Shown: piece by piece, positions 31,140 through 42,819 of the stretch
How the letters are laid out: each line of letters begins with the position of its first letter
Numbering within the stretch: position 1 is the stretch's first letter
NCBI GenBank assembly: GCA_028826165.1
Contig: JAPDFW010000057.1
Coordinates: 434,001-498,000, forward strand
Direction: 5' to 3'
Length of the DNA stretch: 64,000 bases
Source: Anaeramoeba ignava
Lineage: Eukaryota > Metamonada > Anaeramoebidae
Program-made: the position numbers and the translations under genes
Notes under the pieces: model-generated
Told to the model about the DNA's origin: nothing
Database searches by the model: none
The model's input: the letters and a program-made list of their open reading frames with translations, nothing else

Positions 31140-34100
31140 ATGCAAAATACTCAAGAATTTGATTATTTACTTCAAAGAGTAATTGAAGAATCTTTAAAAG
31201 ATGAACAAAAGGAAATGTTAATAAAAACTTTTTCAAGTTCAATAAATCCTAATGATCTTTTGAGAGATGAAAATGTTCCAGTTGGTTTATCAAATGTTGG
31301 AAATTCTTGTTTTATAAATGCGTTATTACAAGTTTATTTTATGATTCCAAAGTTTAGAATGGAAATACTTCGTTCTTATCCAGAAAAGAAAATGTGGAAA
31401 GAATTAAAGAAAAAAGAACCATCTCTTGAAAAAGCATTTCCTTATTATCCTTGTATTTTCAAAACCAAAATGATTTTATTTATTAATTTATTTATTAAAT
31501 TTATTTATTTTTAATTTATTTATAAATTTATTTATTAAATTATTTATTAATTTATTTATTAAATTATTTATAAAATTAATTATAAAATTATTTATTAATT
31601 TATATATTAAATTATTTATTAAATTATTTATTAAATTATTTATAAAATTATTTATAAAATTATTTATAAAATTATTTATTAATTTATTTATTAAATTATT
31701 TATAAAATTATTTATTAAATTATTTATAAATTAATTATTTATTAATTTATTTATTAAATTATTTATTAATTTATTTATAAAATTATTTATTAAATTATTT
31801 ATTAATTTATTTATTAAATTATTTATTAATTTATTTATTAATTTATTTATTAATTTATTTATTAAATTATTTATTAATTTATTTATTAAATTATTTATTA
31901 AATTATTTATTAATTTATTTATTAAATTATTTATTAATTTATTTATTAAATTATTTATTAATTTATTTATTAAATTATTAATAAAATTATTTATAAATTA
32001 TTAATAAAATTAATTATAAAATTATTTATAAAATTAATTATTAAATTATTTATAAAATTATTTATTAAATTATTTATTAATTTATTTATTAAATTATTTA
32101 TTAAATTATTTATAAAATTATTTATAAAATTATTTATTAAATTATTTATTAATTTATTTATAAAATTATTTATTAATTTATTTATTAATTTATTTATTAA
32201 TTTATTTATTAATTTATTTATAAAATTATTTATTAATTTATTTATTAAATTATTTATTAATTTATTTATAAAATTATTTATAAAATTATTTATAAAATTA
32301 TTTATTAAATTCTTATTTATTAATTTATTTATTAAATTATTTATTAATTTATTTATAAAATTATTTATAAAATTATTTATTAAATTATTTATTAAAATTA
32401 TTTATTAATTTATTTATTAAATTATTTATTAAATTATTTATTAATTTATTTATTAATTTAATTATTAATTTATTTATAAAATTATTTATAAAATTATTTA
32501 TTAAATTATTTATTAAATTATTTATAAATTATTTATAAAATTATTTATTAAATTATTTATTAAATTATTTATAAAATTATTTATTAATTTATTTATTAAA
32601 TTATTTATTAATTTATTTATTAAATTATTTATAAAATTATTTATAAAATTATTAAATTATTTATTAATTTATTTATAAAATTATTTATAAAATTATTTAT
32701 TAAATTATTTATTAAAATTAATAATTAATTTATTTATAAAATTATTTATAAAATTATTTATTAAATTATTTATTATTAAATTATTTATAAAATTATTTAT
32801 AAAATTATTTATAAAATTATTTATTAAATTATTTATTAAATTATTTATTAAATTATTTATTAAATTATTTATTAAATTATTTATAAAAATTATTTATAAA
32901 ATTATTTATAAAATTATTTATTAAATTATTTATTAAATTATTTATTAAATTATTTATTAAATTATTTATTAAATTATTTATTAAATTATTTATAAAATTA
33001 TTTATAAAATTAATTATTAAATTATTTATAAAATTAATTATTAAATTATTTATAAAATTATTTATAAAATTAATTATTAAATTATTTATAAAATTATTTA
33101 TTAAATTATTTATAAAATTATTTATAAAATTATTTATAAAAATTATTTATTAAATTATTTATAAAAATTATTTATAAAATTATTTATTAAATTATTTATA
33201 AAATTATTTATTAATTTATTTATTAAATTATTTATTAATTTATTTATTAAATTATTTATTAAATTATTTATTAAATTATTTATTAAATTATTTATTAATT
33301 TATTTATTAAATTATTTATTAATTTATTTATTAAATTATTTATTAAATTATTTATTAAATTATTTATTAAATTATTTATAAAATTATTTATAAAATTATT
33401 TATTAAATTATTTATTAAATTATTTATTAAATTATTTATTATTCAAAATTTATTAATTTATTTTCAAAAATTATTTTAAAAATTATTTATAAAATTATTT
33501 ATAAAATTATTTATTAAATTATTTATAAAATTATTTATTAAATTATTTATTAATTTATTTATAAAATTATTTATAAAATTATTTATTAATTTATTTATTA
33601 AATTATTTATAAAAATTATTTATTAATTTATTTATTAAATTATTTATCAATTTATTTATTAAATTATTTATTAAATTATTTATTAAATTATTTATTAAAT
33701 TATTTATAAAATTATTTATTAAATTATTTATTAAATTATTTATAAAAATTATTTATTAAATTATTTATTAATTTATTTATAAAATTATTTATTAAATTAT
33801 TTATTAAATTATTTATAAAATTATTTATTAAATTATTTATAAAATTATTTATAAAATTATTTATTAAATTATTTATAAAATTATTTATTAATTTATTTAT
33901 AAAATTATTTATTAAATTATTTATAAAATTATTTATAAAATTATTTATTAATTTATTTATAAAATTATTTATTAAATTATTTATTAAATTATTTATTAAT
34001 TTATTTATTAAAATTATTTATTAAATTATTTATAAAATTATTTATTTATTTATAAAATTATTTATTAATTTATTTATAAAATTATTTATTAAATTATTTA

Positions 34101-36853
34101 TTAATTTATTTATTAAATTATTTATAAAATTATTTATTAAATTATTTATAAAATTATTTATAAAATTAATTATTAAATTATTTATTAAATTATTTATTAA
34201 ATTATTTATAAATTTATTTATTAAATTATTTATTAATTTATTTATTAAATTATTTATTAAATTATTTATTAATTTATTTATTAATTTATTTATTAAATTA
34301 TTTATTAAATTATTTATAAAATTAAATATTAAATTATTTATTAAATTATTTATAAAATTAAATATTAAATTATTTATTAAATTATTTATAAAATTATTTA
34401 TTAAATTATTTATAAAATTATTTATAAAATTATTTATTAAATTATTTATAAAATTAATTATAAAATTAATTATTAATTTATTTATAAAATTATTTATAAA
34501 ATTATTTATAAAATTATTTATAAAATTATTTATAAAATTATTTATTAATTTATTTATAAAATTATTTATTAAATTATTTATTAATTTATTTATTAAATTA
34601 TTTATAAAATTATTTATAAAATTATTTATTAAATTATTTATAAAATTAATTATTAATTTATTTATAAAATTATTTATTAAATTATTAAATTATTTAGTAA
34701 TCCTTGAACTACAAGAACTATTTGCTTTTTTAATTCTTTCTAATAAGAAATACTTCAATCCTATTAATACTCTCAAAAAAATTTTTGAAATTCAAAATAC
34801 TTCACTCGCACTTGGAAACCAAGAAGACATTACAGAATTCAATCATTTATTTTGTGAAGCTGTTTCTAAAGCACATTCAGATATGGCAATCAAAAAATCA
34901 AATCAAAATCAGGAATCAAAAAAACAAATTGAAGAATTACTTTTTGGAAAAGAATTCCACAAAATTGAAGGAAAAAAAGTCAAAGACGGAAAAAGATTCA
35001 TGAGAATTCATGAACCAAGTTTTGGGCAAATTATTCTCAATTTAAATTCCAATGATTTATATTTAAGTTTAAATCAATATGTTAAACGAGTACCAATAGA
35101 TTTCAAATTGGATGATGAAGAAACTAAAGATTCAACACAGCAAATATTATTTGAGAAGTTACCACCGATATTAACATTTCAACTGCAAAGAGTTCAATAC
35201 GATTTTGTGAAAAACAAAGCAATCAAAAATAATACGCCTTTCCATTTTGATAAAATTATTTATATGGATCGTTATCTTCATTCCAAAAATGACGATTTGG
35301 CAAAAAGTGTTAATAAAACTTCTGATGAGGAAATTGCAAAGCGTAACAAGGAAATACAGCAATTAATCAACTACAAAGAATCTGGAAAGTCGGTTGTGGA
35401 GATTCTAAATCTTGCGATTGATTTTTTGGAGAATCAAGAAGAAAAACCAGACAAAAAAACAATTGAAGAATTAACTCAAAAAAGGGATCAAAACCAGAGA
35501 AAAATCAAGGAACTTGAGCGAGAAAGAGACTTGCTCAAAAAGGCAGAAAACATGCCTTTTCAAAACATGAGGGAACATCCTTATGCATTGTTTGCAGTTG
35601 TGATCCATTCGGGATTGGCAATGAGTGGACACTATTATTCATATATCAATGATATTCGAACAGAGAAATGGTGGAAATTCAATGACAGAATTGTTTCACA
35701 AGTTTCTGAGAAACAAGTTTTTGAGGAAGGAATTGGTGATGGTGTCTCAAAAGGCGCATATTGTTTGTTCTATCACAAAATCAGTATTCACAAAAAAAGC
35801 CAAAAAATTATCCAAAATTTATCTGATAAAAGTTCTGTGTTCTTTCTTCCAAAAAATTATGATTATATCCCACAAGAACTTAAATCAACAGTCGAAAAAG
35901 AAAATAAGAATTTAGAAGACGAAATTTTCGAATTCAATCTCGTAAAAGATTCTCAGATATCAAGAAAAATCAAGGAATTCAAAACACAAATTTCTCATCG
36001 TTTTAAACAAATTGAAACAGAAAATTCACAAAAAAATGAAACAGATGATCCTTTCTTGAAATCTTTTATCCATTTTGTTATTAGTAAAAAGCATTTTTCA
36101 TACGCAAAATTTTTGATTGCAAAACAAATATCTCCAGAATTTATTGATTCAAAAAACAAAGAAAAAGGATTAGAAACTTTAGTAAAAAAAGAAATGAACA
36201 ATTTATATGATTTAAAACAAGGCGAAGAAGAGAAATTGAGCAAAGAATGGGAAGAATATCAACTAGATACAAAAAAAGTTTGTTATAAAAACAAAATATT
36301 ATTTTTCCCTAATTCCAAAAAAAAAATTCTCACTTTTTTCTGTTTTCTTTTTCTTTTTTTTTAGATGTTATTTGGAATTCAATTAATACTTAAGAAAGAT
36401 TTGGAAAGAGCAACAATCCAATTATTATTAACTTATCATGAAATGAAATCAAATCAAAGAGATACTCAAGGAATCGAAATTATTCTCCAACAAGCTTTAT
36501 TAGAATATTATCAAGGATTTAATCAAAAACAATTTGTTTCATCAACTCCAAATTTAGAAAAGGCAAAAAGTATTTCATCACTTGTCGGAACTGTTTTCAA
36601 TCACGAGAAGATATTCGAACCCTTCTTTCAAAAAATTAGACCTTTTTTCTCAAATTTAGTTGAATTTGTTGTGACTAAAACAGAAAATTCCAAAGTTATT
36701 CCAGATCTTTATGAAATTAATCAAAATTTCATTTCTCCATCAAATACAAATTTTCAATTATTTGGATCACCTCAAATACTCAATTCAAAAAAATCTTTGT
36801 TTCAAAAAAGGAAAAGTTGTTTCATCAATTTACTTAAAAGATCTTTTATTTAA
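31140..36853 (+). CDS. Ubiquitin-specific protease, USP25/28-like
   Basis: Cysteine protease that removes ubiquitin from substrates. Exons 31140-31452, 34698-36277 and 36365-36853 give 793 residues, all in phase. The Cys box PVGLSNVGNSCFINALLQVY has the catalytic Cys at residue 57. After the first intron it resumes with ILELQELFAFLILSN, an expected USP element. The QEDITEFNHLF box and a fingers/palm region with a coiled-coil insert (~240-330) follow. The His box is GLAMSGHYYSYINDI (His ~415) with WWKFNDRIVSQVS. Spacing and the N-terminal NPNDLLRDENVPVGL resemble USP25/28. The C-terminal ~300 residues are helical. No ubiquitin-interacting motif is obvious, although the N-terminus (LLQRVIEESLKDEQ) resembles a UIM-like helix. 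The 3,245 bp intron splits the catalytic domain just after the Cys box, so intron removal is needed for activity. Confidence 0.92.
31453..34697 (+). repeat. 3.2 kb USP intron of ATTTATTAAATT repeats
   Basis: About 270 copies of a ~12-base unit in two main forms, TTTATTAAATTA and TTTATAAAATTA, plus TTTATTAATTTA. It is almost free of G and C from about 31500 to 34690. The donor is T|GTATTTTC and the acceptor TTTAG at 34696-34697. It is the longest intron here and about half the gene. No frame or element is embedded. Confidence 0.93.
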
Positions 36854-36996
36854 AAGCAAAATTTTAAAAAAATTATTTTTGCTTTCTTTTATTAATTTGA
36901 ATTGGGTTCATTTTTTTTTTTGTTTTGGATTCAAATCCAAAGAAAAAGAAAAAGAAAAGAAAAAGAAATAAAAAGAAAAAAAAAAAGTTATTGATT

Positions 36997-38262
36997 TTAT
37001 TTATTCTTGATCTTAATTGTTTTTGTTGTTAAATCTCTGATTAAAATAACGAGATAAAAAGAAGAAGTTATCAAACATTGAACAAGATGTAAACTTCTTT
37101 GAATTTCTCTTTCCATTGAAAATAATAAGTAAGTTAAAAAAATAATTGAAATTGCACGAAGAATACATTTTTGAGCAATAAGAAAAGGATCTTTTGATTT
37201 GTTAACAATAACAGCTAAAGGATTTGAATTTGAATAACTGGAATTTTGATTTCGATTTTGATTTTGATTTCGATTTTGATTTTGATTTGGATTTTGATTT
37301 CGATTTCCTTTTGCTTTTTTTCTTAAGAAAAATAAATATTTTTGATAATCCAAATTTTTTGGAAGTGAAATTATTGTCAAAGCAGCAATGAAAATTGGAA
37401 ATAAAATATCAATCCATTTGAAAAAACTAATTAAAACACTGACATTTTTTGGATCAACCAAAGAAAAGATTTGGTTTTTAATAAAATTTTGGAATGATTT
37501 TTTATGTTTTAAAATATTTGGATTTTCATCTTCGAAAATCATTGTTTGAGATTGGAATTGATCAGGATCGACTTGAGGAAGTTGGGATTCAACACTGAAA
37601 ACAAAGCAAAAAGAAGAAAGGGAGTTTTTAATTGCTTGTAAAAGAGCATAAGAAAGAAACAATGAAATCATAATGGAATCCAAAATGAATCCTTTTTTGG
37701 TTGCCATGTTGAGTATGGAAACAACGATAATATAGAAAAGAATGATAAAAATTGTGCTCAATTCAAACCAAGTAAGATTTTGTAATATTTTGCATTGAAA
37801 AATTTGATAGAAAACAAGAGCAGAAAGAAAATAACCGACAAATCCAAGAAAAGTTTGTAAAACAAATAAAAGAGTGTTTGATTTTTGAAGTCGAAGATGA
37901 GTTTTGCGGTTGAAATAAAGAACAAAACGAACAACTTGAATTGCTTCAACAACAAGTAAAGTTGGTTTTGAATAAGAAAGAAATCCGTGATAAGATTTAA
38001 TTATTAAATGTGGAGTGTATTTGAAAGTAAGTGTTGAAAATATGAACAGGAGAGGCAGATATAATAAGGAAGAAAACATGATTCGATATATAATATTTGC
38101 TTTCATTAAAATTGATAATATTGCTGCTGTTAATTCATATGAAATCATCGCAAGTGATTGCTTTAATCCTTCTGTTGTTGATAATTCAAAATAAAATGCA
38201 ATGAGAACGAAAACTGAAACTGAAAAATTAAGAAATTTAATAAAATAAAGAAATAGATTCAT
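36997..38262 (-). CDS. Polytopic membrane protein, family not recognised
   Basis: 421 residues, one exon, with about nine hydrophobic helices. Examples: FLNFSVSVFVLIAFYFEL at the start, FSSLLYLPLLFIFSTLTF, TLLVVEAIQVVRFVLYF, LLFVLQTFLGFVGYFLSALV, FELSTIFIILFYIIVVSIL and FKWIDILFPIFIAALTIISL. A loop between helices 7 and 8 (~225-275) is polar. A loop near 305-330 has RNQNPNQNQNRNQ repeats. A Glu in ELTAAIL and the segment EAIQVVRF carry the few membrane charges. There are no transporter or enzyme signatures I can name. It lies between the USP and SLC12 genes with its own promoter element, so the neighbours give no hint. Confidence 0.75.
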   Translation of the reverse strand: MNLFLYFIKFLNFSVSVFVLIAFYFELSTTEGLKQSLAMISYELTAAILSILMKANIIYRIMFSSLLYLPLLFIFSTLTFKYTPHLIIKSYHGFLSYSKPTLLVVEAIQVVRFVLYFNRKTHLRLQKSNTLLFVLQTFLGFVGYFLSALVFYQIFQCKILQNLTWFELSTIFIILFYIIVVSILNMATKKGFILDSIMISLFLSYALLQAIKNSLSSFCFVFSVESQLPQVDPDQFQSQTMIFEDENPNILKHKKSFQNFIKNQIFSLVDPKNVSVLISFFKWIDILFPIFIAALTIISLPKNLDYQKYLFFLRKKAKGNRNQNPNQNQNRNQNQNRNQNSSYSNSNPLAVIVNKSKDPFLIAQKCILRAISIIFLTYLLFSMEREIQRSLHLVQCLITSSFYLVILIRDLTTKTIKIKNK

Positions 38263-38763
38263 TATTATTTATTATTTTTTTATCTTATTATTTTTTTGGA
38301 AAGGAAAAAAATGAAAAAAATAAAAAAGGGAAAAATTTTTTTTCAATAAGAATTTTTGTTAATTTTCTACTTTTCTAATTTTCTACTTTTCTATTTTGAT
38401 TTTTTAAAATGATTTGTTTTTTTTTTTTGTTTAAGATTTAAATAAATTAAAAAAATAAAATAAGATCTGATCAACCACTCTTTTTTTGGAAAAATAGCAA
38501 ATCATTTTAATTTGAAAAAGTTATTTTTTCTTTTTTATTCTATTTACTTTTTTGATGATTCATTTCACTATCATTATTGAAAAAAAAAAAAATAATAAAA
38601 ACAAAAATTAATCTTTTCGTTTAAAAAAATTTTTTACTTTTTTCCATTTAATTTTTTTTTTTTCTTCTTCAAATTTTTTTCGATTTTTCTGATTTTTTTG
38701 ATTAATTTAGTGAAAACAAAAAAATCTAAATAATAAATAATAACAATAGTTTTTTTTTTATAA
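38263..38763. other. Divergent promoter interval of the membrane-protein and SLC12 genes
   Basis: About 500 bp. On the minus strand, T-run CATTTTTTTCC at ~38305-38325 serves the membrane protein. On the plus strand the SLC12 side has T/C runs (TTTTTTCCATTTAATT, ~38637-38652) but no clean element. The middle (38440-38560) is mixed sequence without a frame. Confidence 0.5.
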
Positions 38764-41700
38764 ATGAATTCCAAAAAAGAAAAAATTCAAGTTCAATCAA
38801 TCAAAAAATATCCAAAAAAAGTAAATTTTTCTCAACAAAATTCCACTACTAATTATCAAATAAATACTGAAAGCATTAATAGAATTCCTTCAATTCTTGG
38901 AGAGAATGATTTACTTCCTTCTCATTTGTTTTATGAAGAAAAAGGAGTAAATAGACCTTCAATAGCACATTTGAAACAAAATGAAAAACCTTTAGAACAA
39001 AATTCTCAAGTATTGAAAAAAAATTGAAAACGAACCATCTTTTTGAATTTTAATTTTGATTTTGATTTTGATTTTAATTTTGTTTTTGATTTTGTTTTTG
39101 ATTTTGATTTTTGATTTTAATTTTGATTTTGAATTTTGATTTTGATTTTGATTTTAATTTTGAATTTAATTTTAATTTTAATTTGATTTTTGTAATTTAA
39201 ATAGATTCCAAGTAATGATGAAAGAATAAATCATAACATTGGAATGGGAGCTGGAGTTATTGCCAGGTCTATTTTAAGTTTAATTGGAGTAATTTACTTT
39301 CTTCGTCTTGGGTTTATTGTTGGATATGCTGGAATTGGATTTGCTATTCTAATCATCATTCTTTCAACATTAGTCACTATCATAACAACATTATCACTTT
39401 CAGCAATTTCATCAAATGGAAGAATCTCAGCAGGAGGTCCATATCATGTTATTTCACGTTCATTGGGTCATGCATTTGGAGGAGCAATTGGAATAGTCAT
39501 TTCTTTATCATTTGTTATAAGTGTAGCTCTATATGCAATGGGACTTGCTGAGACAATGGTTGAGACTTTGGGTTTGAGGATGAGCTCTTCTTTTTATGTT
39601 GAGAGATTATTGTGGGGCTGGATTTTCATGTCTGTTATGTTTCTTGGTATTATTAACGGACTTAGTGTTGTTATTAAAATCCAAGTTTTTCTTCTGGTTA
39701 TTTTGATCATTTCCATTTTATTCATTTTAAGTTCAAGTTTTGGAAGAAATTACTCAAAAGAAATTTTTTGTGAGAATTGGAAACCGTCTTTCACTCACAA
39801 TCAAGATTTTTTCAGTATTTTTTCTTTATTTTTTCCTGCAGTAATAGGTAAAAAAAAAAAAATTTCAAAAACAACTCAAAAAAAAAAGAGGAATAAAAAT
39901 TGATTAAGTAAAAATTATTATCAATGAAAAAAAGGAATTCTCCCACCGAGTAATATTTCAGGAGATTTGAAAACACCACAAAAGGCATTACCTAAGGGAC
40001 TTTTAACTGCTGTTTTGATAACAAGTACTCTTTATCTTCTTACAACACTTATGCTTGGAGCAATTGTTCCTCGTTCAGGAGATTTGGGATTAAAACATAA
40101 TTATTTTATCTTCAAAGAGATTTCTTTTTGGAAGCCAATAGCTTATGTTGGGTTATTTGCAGCAGCATACAGTTCCTCTCTTTCTTCATTTTTATCAGGA
40201 CCAAATATTTTTCAAGCTGTTTGTGAAGATCGGTTGTTTCCAAAAGCGATTAATTTTTTTGGGAAAATAAGTGGATCCAAAAAATTGCCATACAGAGCTA
40301 TTGTGCTAAGTTATTTTTTGTCATTTCTTGCAATACTTCTTGGAGAAATCAATAGGATAGCATCTTATACAACAGCTTTTTTTTTGCTTGCATTTTCATT
40401 GATTAATTGGGCATGTTTCCAAGCTTCAATAGCTCATCTCCCGAGTTTCAGACCTGCCTTCAAATACTACAATCCTTATCTTGCTTTGTTTGGAACAATT
40501 TTGAGTATTGCTCTGATCTTTCTTATCAATTGGATTTCTGCATTGGTTTCTTTAGTTGCTGTTTTGATTCTTTATAAATATCTTGATCTAAGGAAATTGG
40601 ATGTGAATTGGGCTGCAAATCGTGATGGAAGACAGTATTTGAAGGTGCTAAATTCACTTATTAGGTTTGGGAATGTGAAAGAGCACGCAAAAACATTTCG
40701 ACCTGGATATCTATATTTATCAACTTCTACTCCTACCTCTTCCAGAAATTTCTCTCTAATAAACTTCTTTTCTGAATCTTTGAAAGAAGGAAAAGGGATG
40801 TTTATGTTTGGAGAAATTTTGATGGCACAAGAATTGGAAGAGGAGATGAATCGTTCAAAATGGATTGAGCAACGAAATGGATTTATTCATTGGGCTCATT
40901 CTCATTCAGTTAAGATCTTTTATGATATTTTGATTGCAAACTCTTTTCAAAAGGGAGCCAAAAATTTACTTTTATTAACAGGAATTGGGAATTTTAGGCC
41001 GAATATTGTTGTTTTAGATTTTCTTGAGAATTGGAATCAAGAAGAAGAATTTACTAATAAAAATAATACTAATGAAGAAACAAATACTGAATTTATAACA
41101 GAAAACAATTTATCAATTATAGAAAATGAAAAAGAATTTAACAATAATTTAGAAAGAATTGATATTTTTAATACTATTAATAATGAAGAAACAAATACTG
41201 AATTTATAACAGAAAACAATTTATCAATTATAGAAAATGAAAAAGAATTTAATAATCAAAATAATACTAATGAGAAAGAATTTATAACAGAAAATAATTT
41301 ATCAATTGATAATGAAAAAGAATTTAATAATCAAAACAATACTAATGAGAAAGAATTTATAACAGAAAATAATCTATCAATTGATAATGAAAAAGAATTT
41401 AATGATCAAAACAATACTAATGAGAAAGAATTTATAACAGAAAACAATTTATCAATTGATAATGAAAAAGAATTTAATAATCAAAATAATACTAATGAAG
41501 AAACAAATACTGAATTTATAACAGAAAACAATTTATCAATTATAGAAAATGAAAAAGAATTTAATAATCAAAACAATACTAATGAGAAAGAATTTATAAC
41601 AGAAAACAATTTATCAATTGATAATGAAAAAGAATTTAATGATGATGACTTACAAAGAATTGATATTTTTGATACTATTTTTGGAGAAAATGAAAAAGAA

Positions 41701-42639
41701 TTTAATAATCATTTAGAAAGAATTGATATTTTTGATACTATTTTTGGAGAAAATGAAAAAGAATTTATTACAGAAAACGATTTATCAATAATTGAAAATG
41801 AAAAAGAATTTAATAATCAAAATAATAATAATAATATAGAAAGAATCAATATTAATAGTACTATTTCTGGAGAAAATGAAACAGAATTTATTACAGAAAA
41901 CGATTTATCAATTATTGATAAATCTGACTTAGAAAATCAAGAAATTCCTTTGGAAAATTCCAAATTAAAATTTATATATTCAGGAAAAAAATGGGAAATC
42001 CCAAATATTTTTGAAGAACCAAAAAAAAAACAAATCCCAATTAGTGAATACATTCAAATCATCTCTTTATCTTTTGATCTTTCTTATGGAGTGGTTATAA
42101 CAAAAGGAATCGAAGGAATTGACTTGGAAAAAAAATACACAGGAAATATCGATATTTGGTGGCTTTCAGACGATGGAGGATTGACAATATTGATTCCTTA
42201 TCTATTATCGAAAAATAAAAATTGGAGGAAAAGCAAATTAAGAGTATTCTCGCATACTCATCCAGAAAAAATGGGAGAAGACGAAGATGACACTTATTCT
42301 CAAATCAAAAATCTTCTTGAACAATTTCGAATTGATGCTGAAGTGATTGTAACTAAAGAGGTTTTTGAAAAACCCTCTTCAAAATATTTGCAAGATTGGG
42401 AAAACTATTCAGTCTCATCAGGAGAAAAACAAAATCAAACTTTGAAATTGATCAAATTGAGTGAAGTTATTCAAAAAAATTCAAGAAAATCAGATTTTGT
42501 TGTAATTTCAATGCCTTTTCCAGATAAATCAATGAATCCAAAATTATTTATGAGTTGGTTGGATTTTTTAAGTAAGGGAATGCCTCCTTTGATGTTTATA
42601 AGAGGAAATCATAAAAATGTTTTAACTTTCCAAATTTGA
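38764..42639 (+). CDS. SLC12-family cation-chloride cotransporter (KCC/NKCC class)
   Basis: Electroneutral chloride cotransporter in a membrane. Exons 38764-39009, 39205-39847 and 39935-42639 join in phase to 1,197 residues. The cytosolic N-terminus is ~95 residues. The 12-helix APC core starts at MGAGVIARSILSLIGVIYFL, includes ISAGGPYHVISRSLG and, across intron 2, FPAVIGILPPSNISGDLKTP. That segment matches the conserved SGD-LK-P motif after TM6. LKTPQKALPKG and NIFQAVCEDRLFP are further SLC12 hallmarks. The C-terminal domain has IDIWWLSDDGGLTILIPYLL and RVFSHTHPEK. Between core and C-terminal domain, residues ~655-945 are tandem units NEKEFITENNLSIIENEKEF. No large glycosylated loop typical of NKCC or KCC is seen, so ion preference is not assigned. 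Confidence 0.93.
39010..39204 (+). repeat. SLC12 intron 1, TTTTGA repeats
   Basis: 195 bp, mainly GATTTT hexamers, with donor GTATTG and acceptor ATAG. It separates QNSQ from IPSNDERIN in phase 0. Confidence 0.8.
41070..41900 (+). repeat. Coding tandem repeat in the SLC12 C-terminal region
   Basis: About ten imperfect 60-90 bp units encode variants of TNEKEFITENNLSIDNEKEF. Units are acidic and predicted disordered. Copy number probably varies. Confidence 0.88.
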
Positions 42640-42669
42640 AAAAAAAATTTTTTTTTTTGATTTTGATTT

Positions 42670-42702
42670 TTTCATTTTTTCATTTTTTCATTTTTCTTTT
42701 TT
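42670..42702 (+). promoter_or_regulatory. Candidate core promoter element of the BEACH gene
   Basis: Three phased copies of TTTTTTCA ending in TTTTTC, about 120-150 bases upstream of the ATG at 42820. Confidence 0.45.
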
Positions 42703-42819
42703 TTTTAAAAAAAAATAAATCCTTTTATTTATCAAAAAATCTGAAAATAGAAAGGAAAAAGATTAAGATTTATTTGTTCTATTACATTTTTTTAACAGAA
42801 AAAAAAAAAAGAAAAAAAA

